A DNA stretch of 64,000 nt from the NCBI RefSeq assembly GCF_017094485.1, contig NZ_CP064786.1, positions 2,170,001 through 2,234,000 on the forward strand, read 5' to 3'. Of this stretch, positions 35,434 to 44,821 are shown piece after piece (within the stretch, counting starts at the first letter, position 1; each line of letters begins with the position of its first letter). Made by a program: the position numbers and the translations under genes. The notes under the pieces are model-generated. The model had not been told where the DNA came from. It saw only the letters and a program-made list of their open reading frames with translations, and did no database searches. This DNA comes from Natranaeroarchaeum sulfidigenes (GTDB taxonomy: Archaea > Halobacteriota > Halobacteria > Halobacteriales > Natronoarchaeaceae).

Positions 35434-36843
35434 ATGCCCCGGTCGCTGGATCTGTCCGGTCAATCGCTTCTCGCGTACACGCAGGACAAGGTCGCGCTCG
35501 TCGACGAGTCCGGGGAGTTCGGCTACATCAACGATGCGGCAAAACAGTTACTCGGCTACGATCCGGAGTCTCTGGTCGGCGAGGACGCGTTCGAGTATAT
35601 CCATTCCGACGATCGGAAGGCGGCACGGGCGTGTTTCGAGCGGGTCATTACGAGCGAAGACCCAACTACCGAGACTGTTCGGTATCGGTTTCGGTCGGCA
35701 GACGACTCGTGGATCTGGATGGAGAGTCGCTTCTCGAACGTCACGGACGATAGTCTGGGCGGCTACGTTGTGAGTTCTCGCGACGTTACGGCTAAGGTTC
35801 AGGCGGAGCACAAGCGCGAGACGGCCGAGAGCCGCTTACGGGAGATCGCCAACACGATCAGCGATCCTGTCTGGATGTTCTCGGAGGACTGGACGGAGCT
35901 CCTGTTCGTCTCGCCAGCCTACGAGGAGACCTACGGCCAGCCAATCGAACGGATACGAGAGGACCCACTGGCCTTCCTCGATACGATCCATCCCGACGAC
36001 GTGCCCTGTGTAGAGGATGCGATGGAGCGACTATCAGCGGGCGAATCGGTTAGCTTCGAACACCGAGTGAATCCAGAACACAATTACGACACCTACGTCT
36101 GGGTACAGGGCGAACCGGTCGTCGAGGACGGCGCGGTCCGTCGAATCGTCGGGTTCACTCGTGATATCACGGACCGTCATCGACGGGAACGACAGCTCGC
36201 CGTCATGGACAACCTGTTGCGCCACAACCTTCGGAACGATCTGTCGGTCATTCTCGGAAACGCCGATCTGATCGAGCGGGAGGGTGACGAGGAGATGGCG
36301 GGTCGTGCGAAGATCATCCGCCAGTTCGGTAACGACCTGCTTGCGAGCGCGGAGAAGCAACGAACCATCATCGACCTCCTGACAGGGATTCAGCGGCCGA
36401 AAAGGGTCGACGTTGTTGACGCCATCGAGCAGGCTGTGAGCGTCGTGTCCGCGGAGTACCCGGATGCGACCGTCCGGGTAGCTGCCCCACATGCTGCCGA
36501 GGTGCAGGGGCTGTCCGAGTTGAAAGCCGCCTTCATCGAACTACTGGAGAATGCACTGAAACACGACGTGACAGAGCACCCGGCTGTCGACGTCGAGATT
36601 AGTGTTGAGGAAGAACACGTCGTGGTTCAATTTGTCGACACCTGTCCGCCGATCCCCGACGAGGAGTACCGTGTCCTGACGGGCGAAAAAGAGATGACTG
36701 AGGTCTATCACAACACCGGGCTCGGTCTCTGGCTGGTCTACTGGGCGGTTGATCTCTCCGGCGGGCGAATCACGTTCGAGCGGACGGAGACTGGCAACGG
36801 TATCACCCTTCGACTGCCACGGCCCACCGAACGTAGTGACTGA
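35434..36843 (+). CDS. PAS-domain sensor histidine kinase
   Basis: From ATG 35434 the protein has 469 residues and no membrane segment, so it is a soluble sensor. PAS domain 1 is at about residues 8-120, PAS domain 2 at about 130-250. The H-box LLRHNLRNDLSVI has His264. HATPase boxes are FIELLENALKHD (N), PPIPDEEY and NTGLGLWLVYW (G). No response regulator is adjacent. The repeats upstream suggest regulated expression. Confidence 0.87.
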   Translation: MPRSLDLSGQSLLAYTQDKVALVDESGEFGYINDAAKQLLGYDPESLVGEDAFEYIHSDDRKAARACFERVITSEDPTTETVRYRFRSADDSWIWMESRFSNVTDDSLGGYVVSSRDVTAKVQAEHKRETAESRLREIANTISDPVWMFSEDWTELLFVSPAYEETYGQPIERIREDPLAFLDTIHPDDVPCVEDAMERLSAGESVSFEHRVNPEHNYDTYVWVQGEPVVEDGAVRRIVGFTRDITDRHRRERQLAVMDNLLRHNLRNDLSVILGNADLIEREGDEEMAGRAKIIRQFGNDLLASAEKQRTIIDLLTGIQRPKRVDVVDAIEQAVSVVSAEYPDATVRVAAPHAAEVQGLSELKAAFIELLENALKHDVTEHPAVDVEISVEEEHVVVQFVDTCPPIPDEEYRVLTGEKEMTEVYHNTGLGLWLVYWAVDLSGGRITFERTETGNGITLRLPRPTERSD

Positions 36844-36881
36844 CCCCAAGCACGGGTAGGCTTTCCGTTCACCCCACTGTG

Positions 36882-37451
36882 CTAGAGGGTCGGATCGATC
36901 TTCCCGCCGAGATAGACGAGCGACCCAACCAGCAAGACGATCCCGATCGGTAACAGCCACGTCATCGCCGTGAGCAACAGCCCGCTGGCCTGAATTCCGA
37001 GAACGATCAGTACGACCGGCGCACAGCAAGCGCTCCCCGAGAGCAGGGCGGGGATCGAAGCGAGCACGCCGGATCCCGCGCCGATCCCACAGGAACGAGG
37101 CTGTGTGATCACCAGATAGCTGAGCGCGATGTTGACACCGACCAGTGTGGCGAGACCGATACCGAGTAGCGTGTTCAGCGGCGAGAACAGCAGTCGGAAC
37201 GGCTCCAGATCGACGAATGCGATGGCCTCGAACGAGGCCGGTCCAGTCCGCGTGAGCATGTGGGTGAGCGGCTCCTCTACCGGCACGTCGATACCGACGC
37301 CGACACCGTGCCTGATCGACAGATCACCGATCGCGTACAGGTACCCGAACAGATACACCACGCTGACGGCGAGGGTGACCACCAATGAGCGCGGCCGGGT
37401 GAGTGCGGCCCGGATCGCCCCTGCGGTCATCGAGAGCCGCTGGAGAGCCAC
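36882..37451 (-). CDS. Polytopic membrane protein with Cys-Cys motif
   Basis: GTG at 37451 shares its G with the upstream TAG stop (TAGTG coupling); an ATG at 37430 is the alternative. About 189 residues with some five hydrophobic spans (SLVVTLAVSVVYLFGYLYAI, LLGIGLATLVGVNIALSYLVI, VVLIVLGIQASGLLLTAM, LLPIGIVLLVGSLVYLG) and the motif SGSACCAPVVL in a loop. The paired cysteines may bind metal or be redox active. It is coupled to the DUF3179 protein gene. Function unknown. Confidence 0.8.
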   Translation of the reverse strand: MALQRLSMTAGAIRAALTRPRSLVVTLAVSVVYLFGYLYAIGDLSIRHGVGVGIDVPVEEPLTHMLTRTGPASFEAIAFVDLEPFRLLFSPLNTLLGIGLATLVGVNIALSYLVITQPRSCGIGAGSGVLASIPALLSGSACCAPVVLIVLGIQASGLLLTAMTWLLPIGIVLLVGSLVYLGGKIDPTL

Positions 37452-38548
37452 TAGTCGTAGACCTCCGTCCCCGGGTAGATGCCGGTCCACGCGAACCACA
37501 TCGCGTCGAGTCGGAGGGACCGATCTAGCGGGAGTTCGTCGGGAGCGTGGACAGTGCCGTCCCCGCGGAGTTCGCCGTCCGTGTACTCGAAGGTCCGTTC
37601 GTCGGGGTTCTCGTAGACGTAGCCGGTATCAAGCCGTGGGTCGTAGACGCCGAGGTACGATCCGTCCCCGACGGAAAGGTCGATGAGCTCCTGCTCGCGC
37701 AGGAGCTCTTTTCGGATTGCCAGCGGGCCGTCGGGCGTTCGCGCGCAGATGAATATCGTCTTCGCCTGGTGACGATCGTCGCTCACGACTGGCGCGAACA
37801 TGGGGCCGCCGTCATCGTAGTAGCCAGTTGTCGGATTGTAACTGCCGGAGTACGGGTCGTTGCCATAATCCCGGACGTAGCCAGTGTCATCGGTGAGCAC
37901 CTGTGTCTCCGGATGGTGATCGCGCCACAGTTCCCAGGTCGTCCAGACGACCGGAAACTCCTGTAATGAACGACCATCGTGGGGACCGTCGATCGCGACT
38001 GCCGGGACCTGTGGCCACCAGCTTTCGGCCTCCCGGTCGTACATGATGAGGTTGCTGTTGACCAGTTGCCCGGAGACGCCAAACTCCGTCCCGCCGCGGT
38101 AGAACCCCTGTGCAGTCCCGGTCAGCGGACAGTAGGTGACGCTGACGGGTTCGCCGCCGATCTCCGTATTGACGATCTCGTGATAGACGAGTATCTTTCG
38201 AGGGTACGCTGCGGTCTCTCCGTTCAGCTCCACGCCGAAGACGATATCTTCGTCCGCCGGCGTCTCATCGCTTCCCGCGTCCGTGTAGACGGGCTCGTCG
38301 ATCGACGGGATACCGTCCTGTGGGACGCCCCCATTGGCTACCTCCTGACGCAGCGCGGCCGTCGAGTGAGCCATCTCGATAGGCGGCTCGGTTGTCGGGG
38401 GGTCCTCGGGTGGGTCCTCATCCCGACTGTCCGGCTCGGAAACGTCGTCCGCGGAGCCGAGGCCGCCGTCTTGCCGGTCCAGACAGCCAGCGAGGGCGGC
38501 GACCGCACCGGCGGCGAGGGCACGGCGCCGCGTAAGTTCCGGGGGCAT
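37451..38548 (-). CDS. DUF3179-family Tat lipoprotein
   Basis: I start at ATG 38548 because MPPELTRRRALAAGAVAALAGC is a complete Tat lipoprotein signal; an ATG at 38569 is in frame. 365 residues. After an acidic low-complexity linker the DUF3179 domain shows YPRKILVYHEIVN, VTYCPLTGTAQGF, VSGQLVNSNLIMYDR and ESWWPQ. The family is secreted or anchored, and its activity is not known to me. Translation is coupled to the membrane protein gene that follows. Confidence 0.85.
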   Translation of the reverse strand: MPPELTRRRALAAGAVAALAGCLDRQDGGLGSADDVSEPDSRDEDPPEDPPTTEPPIEMAHSTAALRQEVANGGVPQDGIPSIDEPVYTDAGSDETPADEDIVFGVELNGETAAYPRKILVYHEIVNTEIGGEPVSVTYCPLTGTAQGFYRGGTEFGVSGQLVNSNLIMYDREAESWWPQVPAVAIDGPHDGRSLQEFPVVWTTWELWRDHHPETQVLTDDTGYVRDYGNDPYSGSYNPTTGYYDDGGPMFAPVVSDDRHQAKTIFICARTPDGPLAIRKELLREQELIDLSVGDGSYLGVYDPRLDTGYVYENPDERTFEYTDGELRGDGTVHAPDELPLDRSLRLDAMWFAWTGIYPGTEVYD

Positions 38549-38641
38549 ACAACCCACTTTGGGAGACATCACTATCAGCAGTGCCCTCGCGTGCGTATTC
38601 AATGCACACCCGAGACCGGTGAGACGCGCCCGGACTGCCGG

Positions 38642-39258
38642 TTAGCTCTCGCTCGACTCTTCTCCCTCGGTCGCCGCGAGCGAGTCGACGTAGTCCTCGT
38701 GGGCGACCCGAATCACGTAGCTTGCTGCCATCTCGGCGCGGTCCCAGCCCTCACCAGTACAGAGCGTATCCAGCAGGGAGACGCCAGTGTGAAGGGTCGC
38801 TTCGGTTTCGTCCCGTAGCTCGACGAACAGCGCCGCTCGCTCGCCCTCGAAGTACTCGATCAACCGGGCGTGAGTCCGCAGGCTAACGAGCGACCGGCCG
38901 ACCATCCCTGTGGCGACCCGCTGAATCGTCTCCTCTCGCCCGCGGAGATACGCATGTAGCGGGCCGCCATCGGCGGGCTCGTAGCCCGGCGGGAGCTCGG
39001 TCGCAACTAGCTGGTAGTGGCGTTGCTCCTGCTGGGCGCTATCCTCGAAGGCATCGCGTGCAGCGGCGTCCTGCTCGGTCTCGGCCCACTGCTCGAACGT
39101 TCGCTGGGCGGCGTGTTCGCTGTTGGCCGCCGCTTCGAGTAGCGGGGGTGGCGTCGGGTTGCCCTCCGCGAGCGCGACGAGCAGTTCCGGCGAGTCGAGT
39201 GCGTCCAGCTTCTCGGCGTGCTCCCGTTCGAGTCGGTCTCGAAAGGCGTCGCCGTCCA
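38642..39258 (-). CDS. Ferritin/rubrerythrin-like helical protein
   Basis: From ATG 39258 (MDGDAFRDRLEREHAEKLD) 205 residues, almost all helical. EHAAQRTFEQWAETEQ and QQEQRHYQLVATEL (ExxH) look like parts of a di-iron four-helix bundle, so a rubrerythrin- or ferritin-like fold is likely, but the full ligand set is not obvious. It is divergent from the GNAT gene by 82 bp. Function tentative. Confidence 0.6.
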
Positions 39259-39340
39259 TGGGCCTCGCTATGGGACAGAATCGTTTGAACGTTCGTGTGC
39301 TGCCCCCATGGTTTTGCCAGTGGAGTGTGAGTTGCCCGAT

Positions 39341-39862
39341 ATGGCTGCTGTGACGATTCGCGATGCCGTTCCCGCCGATGTCGAGGGAATCACCCGCGTC
39401 GCCGAGCAGGGCTGGACGACCGCCTACAACGAGGTGCTCGACGACGCGACCATCGAGGCGGCGCTGGCGGAGTGGTACGACCCGTCGCTGACCCGCGAAC
39501 GTATCGCGGACGACGACGTGACGTACCTCGTCGCCGTGCAGGGCGATACTGTGGTCGGCTACGCCAGCGGCGCTGCGGTCGACGACGCGGTCGTCGGTCT
39601 CGGATCGATATACGTCCTGCCGGATCACTGGGGCGAGGGGATCGGGACCACGCTGCTCTCGGAGTTCGAGACGCGGTGGGCGACTCACGGCTACAACGTG
39701 ATCCAGCTATACGCCCTCGCGGACAACGATATCGGCCAATCGTTCTACCGGGCCCGGGGCTACGAGGCCGTCGACACTCGTGAGACGGACCTGTTCGGGG
39801 AGACAGTGACGGATCGTCAATACCGCAAGGAGTTACAGGAACGAAAGCAGCCGACTCAGTAA
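39341..39862 (+). CDS. GNAT family N-acetyltransferase
   Basis: ATG 39341 (MAAVTIRDAVPADVEGI) gives 173 residues; ATG 39308 would add 11. The GNAT core is complete: SIYVLPDHWGEGIGTTLLSEFE (acetyl-CoA pyrophosphate loop) and YALADNDIGQSFYRARGYEAVD. The substrate is unknown. Its 3-prime end overlaps that of korB by 7 bp on the opposite strand. Confidence 0.87.
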   Translation: MAAVTIRDAVPADVEGITRVAEQGWTTAYNEVLDDATIEAALAEWYDPSLTRERIADDDVTYLVAVQGDTVVGYASGAAVDDAVVGLGSIYVLPDHWGEGIGTTLLSEFETRWATHGYNVIQLYALADNDIGQSFYRARGYEAVDTRETDLFGETVTDRQYRKELQERKQPTQ

Positions 39863-40722
39863 AACTCCCGAACCAGGTCCATCGCGCCCTCGGGCGCGCC
39901 GTCGGGAATGTCGGCCTTGTTCGCCTCGACGCCGTGGCGCTCGTTGTACGGTACCGAGTTTTCGTCCTGATAGAGCACGCCCATGTACTCCTTGTCGGCG
40001 TCCGTGATCGCGTCTTTGGCCTGCTCGCGATCCGTGGGATCGTAGTCGTCGTCATCGGCGACGTCGACCAGCGAGTCGCGGAAGTAATCGTAGGTGTCGA
40101 CGTCGTTGAACGTCACGCAGGGGCTGAAGACGTTGACGAAGCCGAAGCCGTCGTGTTCGACGGCTTTCTGGACGATCTCGGCGTGACGCAGGGCGTCGGA
40201 ACTGAACGACTGGGCGATGAAGGATGCACCCGAGGCCAGCGCCAGAGCAAGGGGGTTGACCGGAGGCTGTTTCGAGCCATCCGGCGTGGTCGAGGTCTCG
40301 AAGTCCTCTCGACTCGTCGGCGAGGCCTGTCCCTTGGTCAGCCCGTAGATGCGGTTGTCCATCACGACGTAGGTCATGTCGACGTTCCGTCGGACTGCGT
40401 GGACGAAGTGACCGGCACCGATCGAGTAGCCGTCGCCGTCGCCGCCAGCGACCATCACTTCGAGGTCTGGGTTGGCGATCTTGACGCCGGTGCCGACCGG
40501 CAGTGCGCGGCCGTGGACGCCGTGCAGCGCATAGCTGTGCATGTACGTCCCGATCTTGCCGGAACAGCCGATCCCGGCGACCACGAACGTGTTGTCCGGG
40601 TCGTTGCCGGTGTTGGCCAGGGCTTTCATCATGCCGTTCATCGTGCCGAAGTCCCCACATCCGGGACACCAGGTCGGCTGCTTGTCGGATTTGAAGTCTG
40701 TGAATCGAACGTCGGAACTCAT
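39856..40722 (-). CDS. korB: 2-oxoacid:ferredoxin oxidoreductase, beta subunit
   Basis: 288 residues with the iron-sulfur ligands CPGC (residues 19-22), GIGCSGK and SPCVTFND, and the thiamine diphosphate motif GGDGDGYSIGAGHFVHAVRRNVD. With the alpha subunit it oxidises 2-oxoglutarate or pyruvate to acyl-CoA and reduces ferredoxin, replacing the NAD-linked dehydrogenases in haloarchaea. Kor rather than Por is a judgement. Overlap with korA is ATGA. Confidence 0.88.
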   Translation of the reverse strand: MSSDVRFTDFKSDKQPTWCPGCGDFGTMNGMMKALANTGNDPDNTFVVAGIGCSGKIGTYMHSYALHGVHGRALPVGTGVKIANPDLEVMVAGGDGDGYSIGAGHFVHAVRRNVDMTYVVMDNRIYGLTKGQASPTSREDFETSTTPDGSKQPPVNPLALALASGASFIAQSFSSDALRHAEIVQKAVEHDGFGFVNVFSPCVTFNDVDTYDYFRDSLVDVADDDDYDPTDREQAKDAITDADKEYMGVLYQDENSVPYNERHGVEANKADIPDGAPEGAMDLVREFY

Positions 40723-42473
40723 GCTGTCACCTCCGTATCGGCGGCGAGCGCCCCCTTGATCTCCTCGGCCAGCTCGTCGGCCTTGAATCGCACGCCAGTG
40801 TACTTGTTGATCCGCTGTACTCTCGTCAGGACGTCGTGTTCGATCAGATCGGCGAACTGCCCGGTTTTGTTACACTCGACCACGATGACGTCCTCGGCCG
40901 CTTCGACCTCCTCCGTGAGGTCCGGCCGCGGGAAGATATACGGCACCGAGAGCACGCGGACGTCGATGCCCTCGTTCTCCAGAATATCGAGCGCCTCGAC
41001 GAGCGCACCCTCGTTCGAGCCCCACGAGATGACGAGCGTCTCTGCCGCTGGGTCGCCGAACTCGCGGTAATCGAACGTCTCGCGTTCCCGTGCGGTCTCG
41101 ACTTTCCGCTGCCGTTTGTCGACCTGCTTGACGCGCATGTCTGTACTCTCGGTTCGGCGACCGAGTTCGTCGTGTTCGAGACCGGTCGACATATGCGCGC
41201 CGTCGGCCGTCCCCGGGAGCGAACGGGGGCTAATTCCGTCCTCGGTGTCGGCGTGCGCGCGGAACCGGCCCTCCTCATCGAGCCACTCGTCGACGGTTTC
41301 GTCGTCGACGACCTTGCCGCGCTCGACCTCGACCTCGTCCATGTCGAACTCCATCGGATCAAACGTCTCCTCGGTGACTGCAAGCGCGAGGTCCGAGACG
41401 AGATAGACCGGAAGCTGGTACTTTTCGGCGAGGTTGAACGCCTCAACCGTTTTGTGGAAACACTCGGAGATCGTCGTCGGCGCGACGACGAAACGCGGTA
41501 CCTCGCCGTGCCCGCCGTACAGCGTCATGTTCAGGTCGCCCTGCTCCTGTTTGGTCGGCATCCCAGTCGAGGGGCCCGACCGCATCACGTCACAGATCAC
41601 CAGCGGTGTTTCGCTGGTCGCGGCGAGGCCGAAAGTCTCGGCCATCAGGTCGATACCCGGCCCGGACGTCGCCGTCATCGACCGGGCACCAGCGCGGGCC
41701 GCCCCAAGTGCCATGTTGATCGCCGACAGCTCGTCTTCGGCCTGAATGACGTGGCCGCCATACTGCTCGATTCGGCCGATCAGATAGTGCATCACGTCCG
41801 TCGCGGGGGTAATGGGGTAGCCAGCGTAGAACCGACAGCCGGCAGCGATCGCACCCATACCGATCGCCTCGTCGCCGTTGAGCAGGACGTAGTCGTTGTC
41901 GGTCGTCTCCAGCTCGTAGTCGAACTCGCCGTAGTTCTCCCGGACGTGATCCCGCCCCAGACGAGCTGCGTCCTTGTTGTTTTCGACGATCTTCGAGCCC
42001 TTGTCGCCGAAGCGTTTTTCGAGGGACTCGTCGAGGTTCTCGATTGGGAACGAGGCGATCTCACAGGCCGCACCGAGCGCGACGGTGTTCGCCATAATTG
42101 CTCCGCCAGCGTCCTCGGCAAGCGATTTGAGGGGGACGCTCACACCGGTGATCTCGTCGGGGATCTCCGCCTCCCACGAGCGCTCGCCGTCGTAAATGAT
42201 GACGCTCTCCTCGTGGAGTTCGTCGAGGTTCTCGTCGATCGTTCGCTGTGTCAGTGCCACCAGCAGATCTAACCGGTCGACGACGCTCTGGACCTTCTCC
42301 GTCGACGTTCGAATCTTGTAGGCCGTGTATCCCCCGCGAATACGGGACGCGAAGTCCTTCGACGTAAAGACGTGACGGCCAGCGCGCGACAGCGCCTGAG
42401 CGAAGATTTTCCCGGTAGAGTCGATCCCATCACCGGCTTCTCCGCCGATCGCCCAGTTCAGATCTGATGGCAT
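40719..42473 (-). CDS. korA: 2-oxoacid:ferredoxin oxidoreductase, fused gamma-alpha subunit
   Basis: From ATG 42473 (MPSDLNWAIGGEAGDGIDS) 584 residues. The gamma domain comes first (GGEAGDGIDSTGKIFAQAL to about residue 190). The alpha pyrimidine-binding domain follows (AGYPITPATDVMHYL, TATSGPGIDLMAE, GPSTGMPTKQEQGDL) and then a C-terminal domain ending in VVECNKTGQFADLI. Both subunits are on one transcript. The promoter region of about 160 bp is shared with a divergent flavin reductase. Confidence 0.9.
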   Translation of the reverse strand: MPSDLNWAIGGEAGDGIDSTGKIFAQALSRAGRHVFTSKDFASRIRGGYTAYKIRTSTEKVQSVVDRLDLLVALTQRTIDENLDELHEESVIIYDGERSWEAEIPDEITGVSVPLKSLAEDAGGAIMANTVALGAACEIASFPIENLDESLEKRFGDKGSKIVENNKDAARLGRDHVRENYGEFDYELETTDNDYVLLNGDEAIGMGAIAAGCRFYAGYPITPATDVMHYLIGRIEQYGGHVIQAEDELSAINMALGAARAGARSMTATSGPGIDLMAETFGLAATSETPLVICDVMRSGPSTGMPTKQEQGDLNMTLYGGHGEVPRFVVAPTTISECFHKTVEAFNLAEKYQLPVYLVSDLALAVTEETFDPMEFDMDEVEVERGKVVDDETVDEWLDEEGRFRAHADTEDGISPRSLPGTADGAHMSTGLEHDELGRRTESTDMRVKQVDKRQRKVETARERETFDYREFGDPAAETLVISWGSNEGALVEALDILENEGIDVRVLSVPYIFPRPDLTEEVEAAEDVIVVECNKTGQFADLIEHDVLTRVQRINKYTGVRFKADELAEEIKGALAADTEVTA

Positions 42474-42633
42474 GTATTGAGACCCGAGTTGTCTGCGACA
42501 CGGCAAAAGCCTTCTGAAACACCTACCCAATAATTTATGTGGAATCGGTCTCTGGCCAGCTCCGTGTTGCGAGAACGGACCGCAACAATGCTTCAAACAC
42601 AACCCATTAGGACCCGAGCACCGTAGTTTACCC

Positions 42634-43266
42634 ATGGACGAGATCGAGGTCGCGGTTCGTGCAGTCACCACTGTCGGACCGGAGACGATCGCTCTGGAAC
42701 TCGAAACGCCCACCGACTTCGACGCGAAGCCCGGTCAGTTTGTCAGGCTCTACGGTACCGTCGACGGCGAGGAGATCGCTCGCTACTACACGCTCTCGTC
42801 GCCCGATGTCGAGGAGACCTTCGAGATCACCGTCGGAGTCGACCCCGAGGGGGATCTCTCACCGTGGCTGGCCGATCGAGAAGTGGGCGACACGTTGCGG
42901 ATTGAGGGGCCCTTCGGGAGTGTCGCATACGAGGACGGGGATGTCGTTGTACTCGCTGGGGGTCCTGGTGTCGGACCTGCTGTCGGGATCGCCGAGGCAG
43001 CCGTTGAGACGGGCAACGACGCAGCGATCGTGTATCAGGACGACGTACCAGCCCACGAGCAGCGTCTGGACGCGCTGGTCGAGGCCGGTGCGGACGTCAC
43101 GATCATCGGTGAGGGGACGGAGGCGTTCGCCGCTGCCGTCGCGTCGGTCGTCGACGAGGGGCAGCTGTACGTGTTCGGCTTCCAGTCGTTCGTCGAGGCG
43201 GCCCGGGACGCGGTCACCGATGCCGGGGGGGACTTCGATGCTGCAGCGGTCGAAAGTTTCGGGTGA
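42634..43266 (+). CDS. FAD/NAD(P)-binding ferredoxin reductase-type protein
   Basis: 210 residues in the ferredoxin-NADP reductase fold: FAD motif ARYYTLSSP at about residues 49-57, EGPFGSVAYED, and the pyridine-nucleotide loop LAGGPGVGPAVGIAEA. The NADP half is short. It lies divergently from korA, so it may pass electrons between ferredoxin reduced by KorAB and NAD(P); this is inference from position. There are no iron-sulfur or flavodoxin domains. Confidence 0.82.
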   Translation: MDEIEVAVRAVTTVGPETIALELETPTDFDAKPGQFVRLYGTVDGEEIARYYTLSSPDVEETFEITVGVDPEGDLSPWLADREVGDTLRIEGPFGSVAYEDGDVVVLAGGPGVGPAVGIAEAAVETGNDAAIVYQDDVPAHEQRLDALVEAGADVTIIGEGTEAFAAAVASVVDEGQLYVFGFQSFVEAARDAVTDAGGDFDAAAVESFG

Positions 43267-43287
43267 CCCCTGGACTGACCGCCCCCA

Positions 43288-43734
43288 TCACACGACAGCA
43301 GGTGGCTGACAGCCCGACTCCTCCCGACAGTCCGATAGCTTGGCCCGGATAGCGTCCCTGATATCTGATGAGTCCCCGATCCAGTGCTCACTCCCGATCA
43401 CCGTCGTCGGGACGGCCTCCCGCTGGATGTTGTGCTCGTCGATGACGTCGTTAAACAGCTCTCTGTTTTCGGCATCGTTGTACACCTCCAGCGCAACGAC
43501 ATCCGTTTCGGAGGTCGCAGCAATCTCGTCGATAAACCCCTTCTGATCGTCACAGACGGGGCAGCCGTCCCCCCAGAACCAGTACACGACCACCGCGGCA
43601 TCCGCACTTTCGGGCGAGGTTACCGCCTGCTCGGGCGTCTCGCCACCGTCTCCGAGACAGCCAGCGAGACCTGCCCCCAGACCTACCGTTCCACACAGCC
43701 GTAACACTGCTCGCCGCGATCGTAGACTGGTCAT
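43288..43734 (-). CDS. Thioredoxin-like Tat lipoprotein
   Basis: 148 residues from ATG 43734 with signal SRRAVLRLCGTVGLGAGLAGC. A thioredoxin fold follows with redox motif WGDGCPVCDDQKGF and the cis-proline region REAVPTTVIGSEHW. It is anchored outside, where it could reduce or form disulfides. The CcdA-like membrane gene next to it on the same strand is the expected electron donor. Confidence 0.85.
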   Translation of the reverse strand: MTSLRSRRAVLRLCGTVGLGAGLAGCLGDGGETPEQAVTSPESADAAVVVYWFWGDGCPVCDDQKGFIDEIAATSETDVVALEVYNDAENRELFNDVIDEHNIQREAVPTTVIGSEHWIGDSSDIRDAIRAKLSDCREESGCQPPAVV

Positions 43735-43831
43735 ACACTCGGCTTCGAACATAGCTCATAAATCGATTTCGGCGTCGACCAATCGATTCCGGATGCGACC
43801 GTCAGTCGCAGGCGTGCCCACGTCGCTATCA

Positions 43832-44728
43832 TCAACCCGATATGTCGACTACGGATCCATCGATGACGACGATTACCACTGTCAGTAGCACCGATAGGAG
43901 GACGACTGAGAGGGTCATGCTCACACTCTCCAGAATGTCAGGATAGACGAGAATGCTGCCACCGAGAAACAGCATCATGACTCCTGCAAACAGTTTGAGA
44001 ACGCGTCCACGGGATTCGCCGTATTCGACACGACGCATGGTCGTAACTGCGGCGAGAAACACCAGAAGCTCCAGGGAGAGATACGTGAGTACGTAGGTCG
44101 ACAGGAGTCCGACGTACGACACGCCACTCACGTTCGCTTCGACGACGAGGCTGGACCAGATGAGTGGGAACCCTGCTGTACAGGGCAGTTCGATCAGCGC
44201 AACGCCCCCCGCAAACAGCGCAGTGAACACGACAGTGGTTATCGTCCCGTCGCTCCGGATCAGTTCCCGCGTACGGGCGACGATCCGTGGTTTCACGCGA
44301 TCGGGAATCGTCAGCGAGACCCCCCGCCCGAACGCGATGTACTCTTTGAGGCTCACCACGGCAAACGCGAAGGCAACCGTCGCGACGACGTACCGAATAA
44401 CGTCCAGATGGGCAACGTAGTGAAACGCACTGAGCAGCCCGGCGATAAACAGTCCGTAGATCCCAGCAGTGACGAGGAGAAACGTCGTCCCGACGAGGAC
44501 TACCTTGCTCCTGCCGGAGTGGCTAACGAGACCGATCAGAACGACCAGCACCCACAGCGAGCAGGGGTTAAAACCGTCGACGAGCGCAATGAGGATCGTC
44601 GAAAGCACGACCGAGTGCTCTTCGAGATCGACCTCCCCAACTATCGGGACGTTCACGACTTCCGCGAGGATCAATCCAGTAACGATCGGATCGACTGGCA
44701 CTGTCGGAAAGGCGGGCTGTATTCCCAC
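43832..44728 (-). CDS. CcdA/DsbD-like thiol transmembrane electron carrier
   Basis: The GTG start at 44728 gives 298 residues with about six to eight hydrophobic spans. Two cysteine motifs in spans, DGFNPCSLWVL and ELPCTAGFPL, match the redox pair of CcdA/DsbD. It passes reducing equivalents from the cytoplasm to external thioredoxin-like proteins. The lipoprotein at 43288-43734 is 98 bp downstream. Confidence 0.85.
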   Translation of the reverse strand: MGIQPAFPTVPVDPIVTGLILAEVVNVPIVGEVDLEEHSVVLSTILIALVDGFNPCSLWVLVVLIGLVSHSGRSKVVLVGTTFLLVTAGIYGLFIAGLLSAFHYVAHLDVIRYVVATVAFAFAVVSLKEYIAFGRGVSLTIPDRVKPRIVARTRELIRSDGTITTVVFTALFAGGVALIELPCTAGFPLIWSSLVVEANVSGVSYVGLLSTYVLTYLSLELLVFLAAVTTMRRVEYGESRGRVLKLFAGVMMLFLGGSILVYPDILESVSMTLSVVLLSVLLTVVIVVIDGSVVDISG

Positions 44729-44821
44729 TTAGCGTTACTGGTGATTCTCCCTCGGTGAGACGCGAAGGATCGGGGCCGCCGAACCAGAACATTCAGGGCC
44801 GCGACGGCCAACTGACGGGTA

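Noticed and set aside
40836-42272. 478-codon open frame on the plus strand opposite korA
   Set aside because: KorA on the minus strand has clear family motifs throughout. The plus frame has no recognisable domain and is a by-product of GC-rich third positions.
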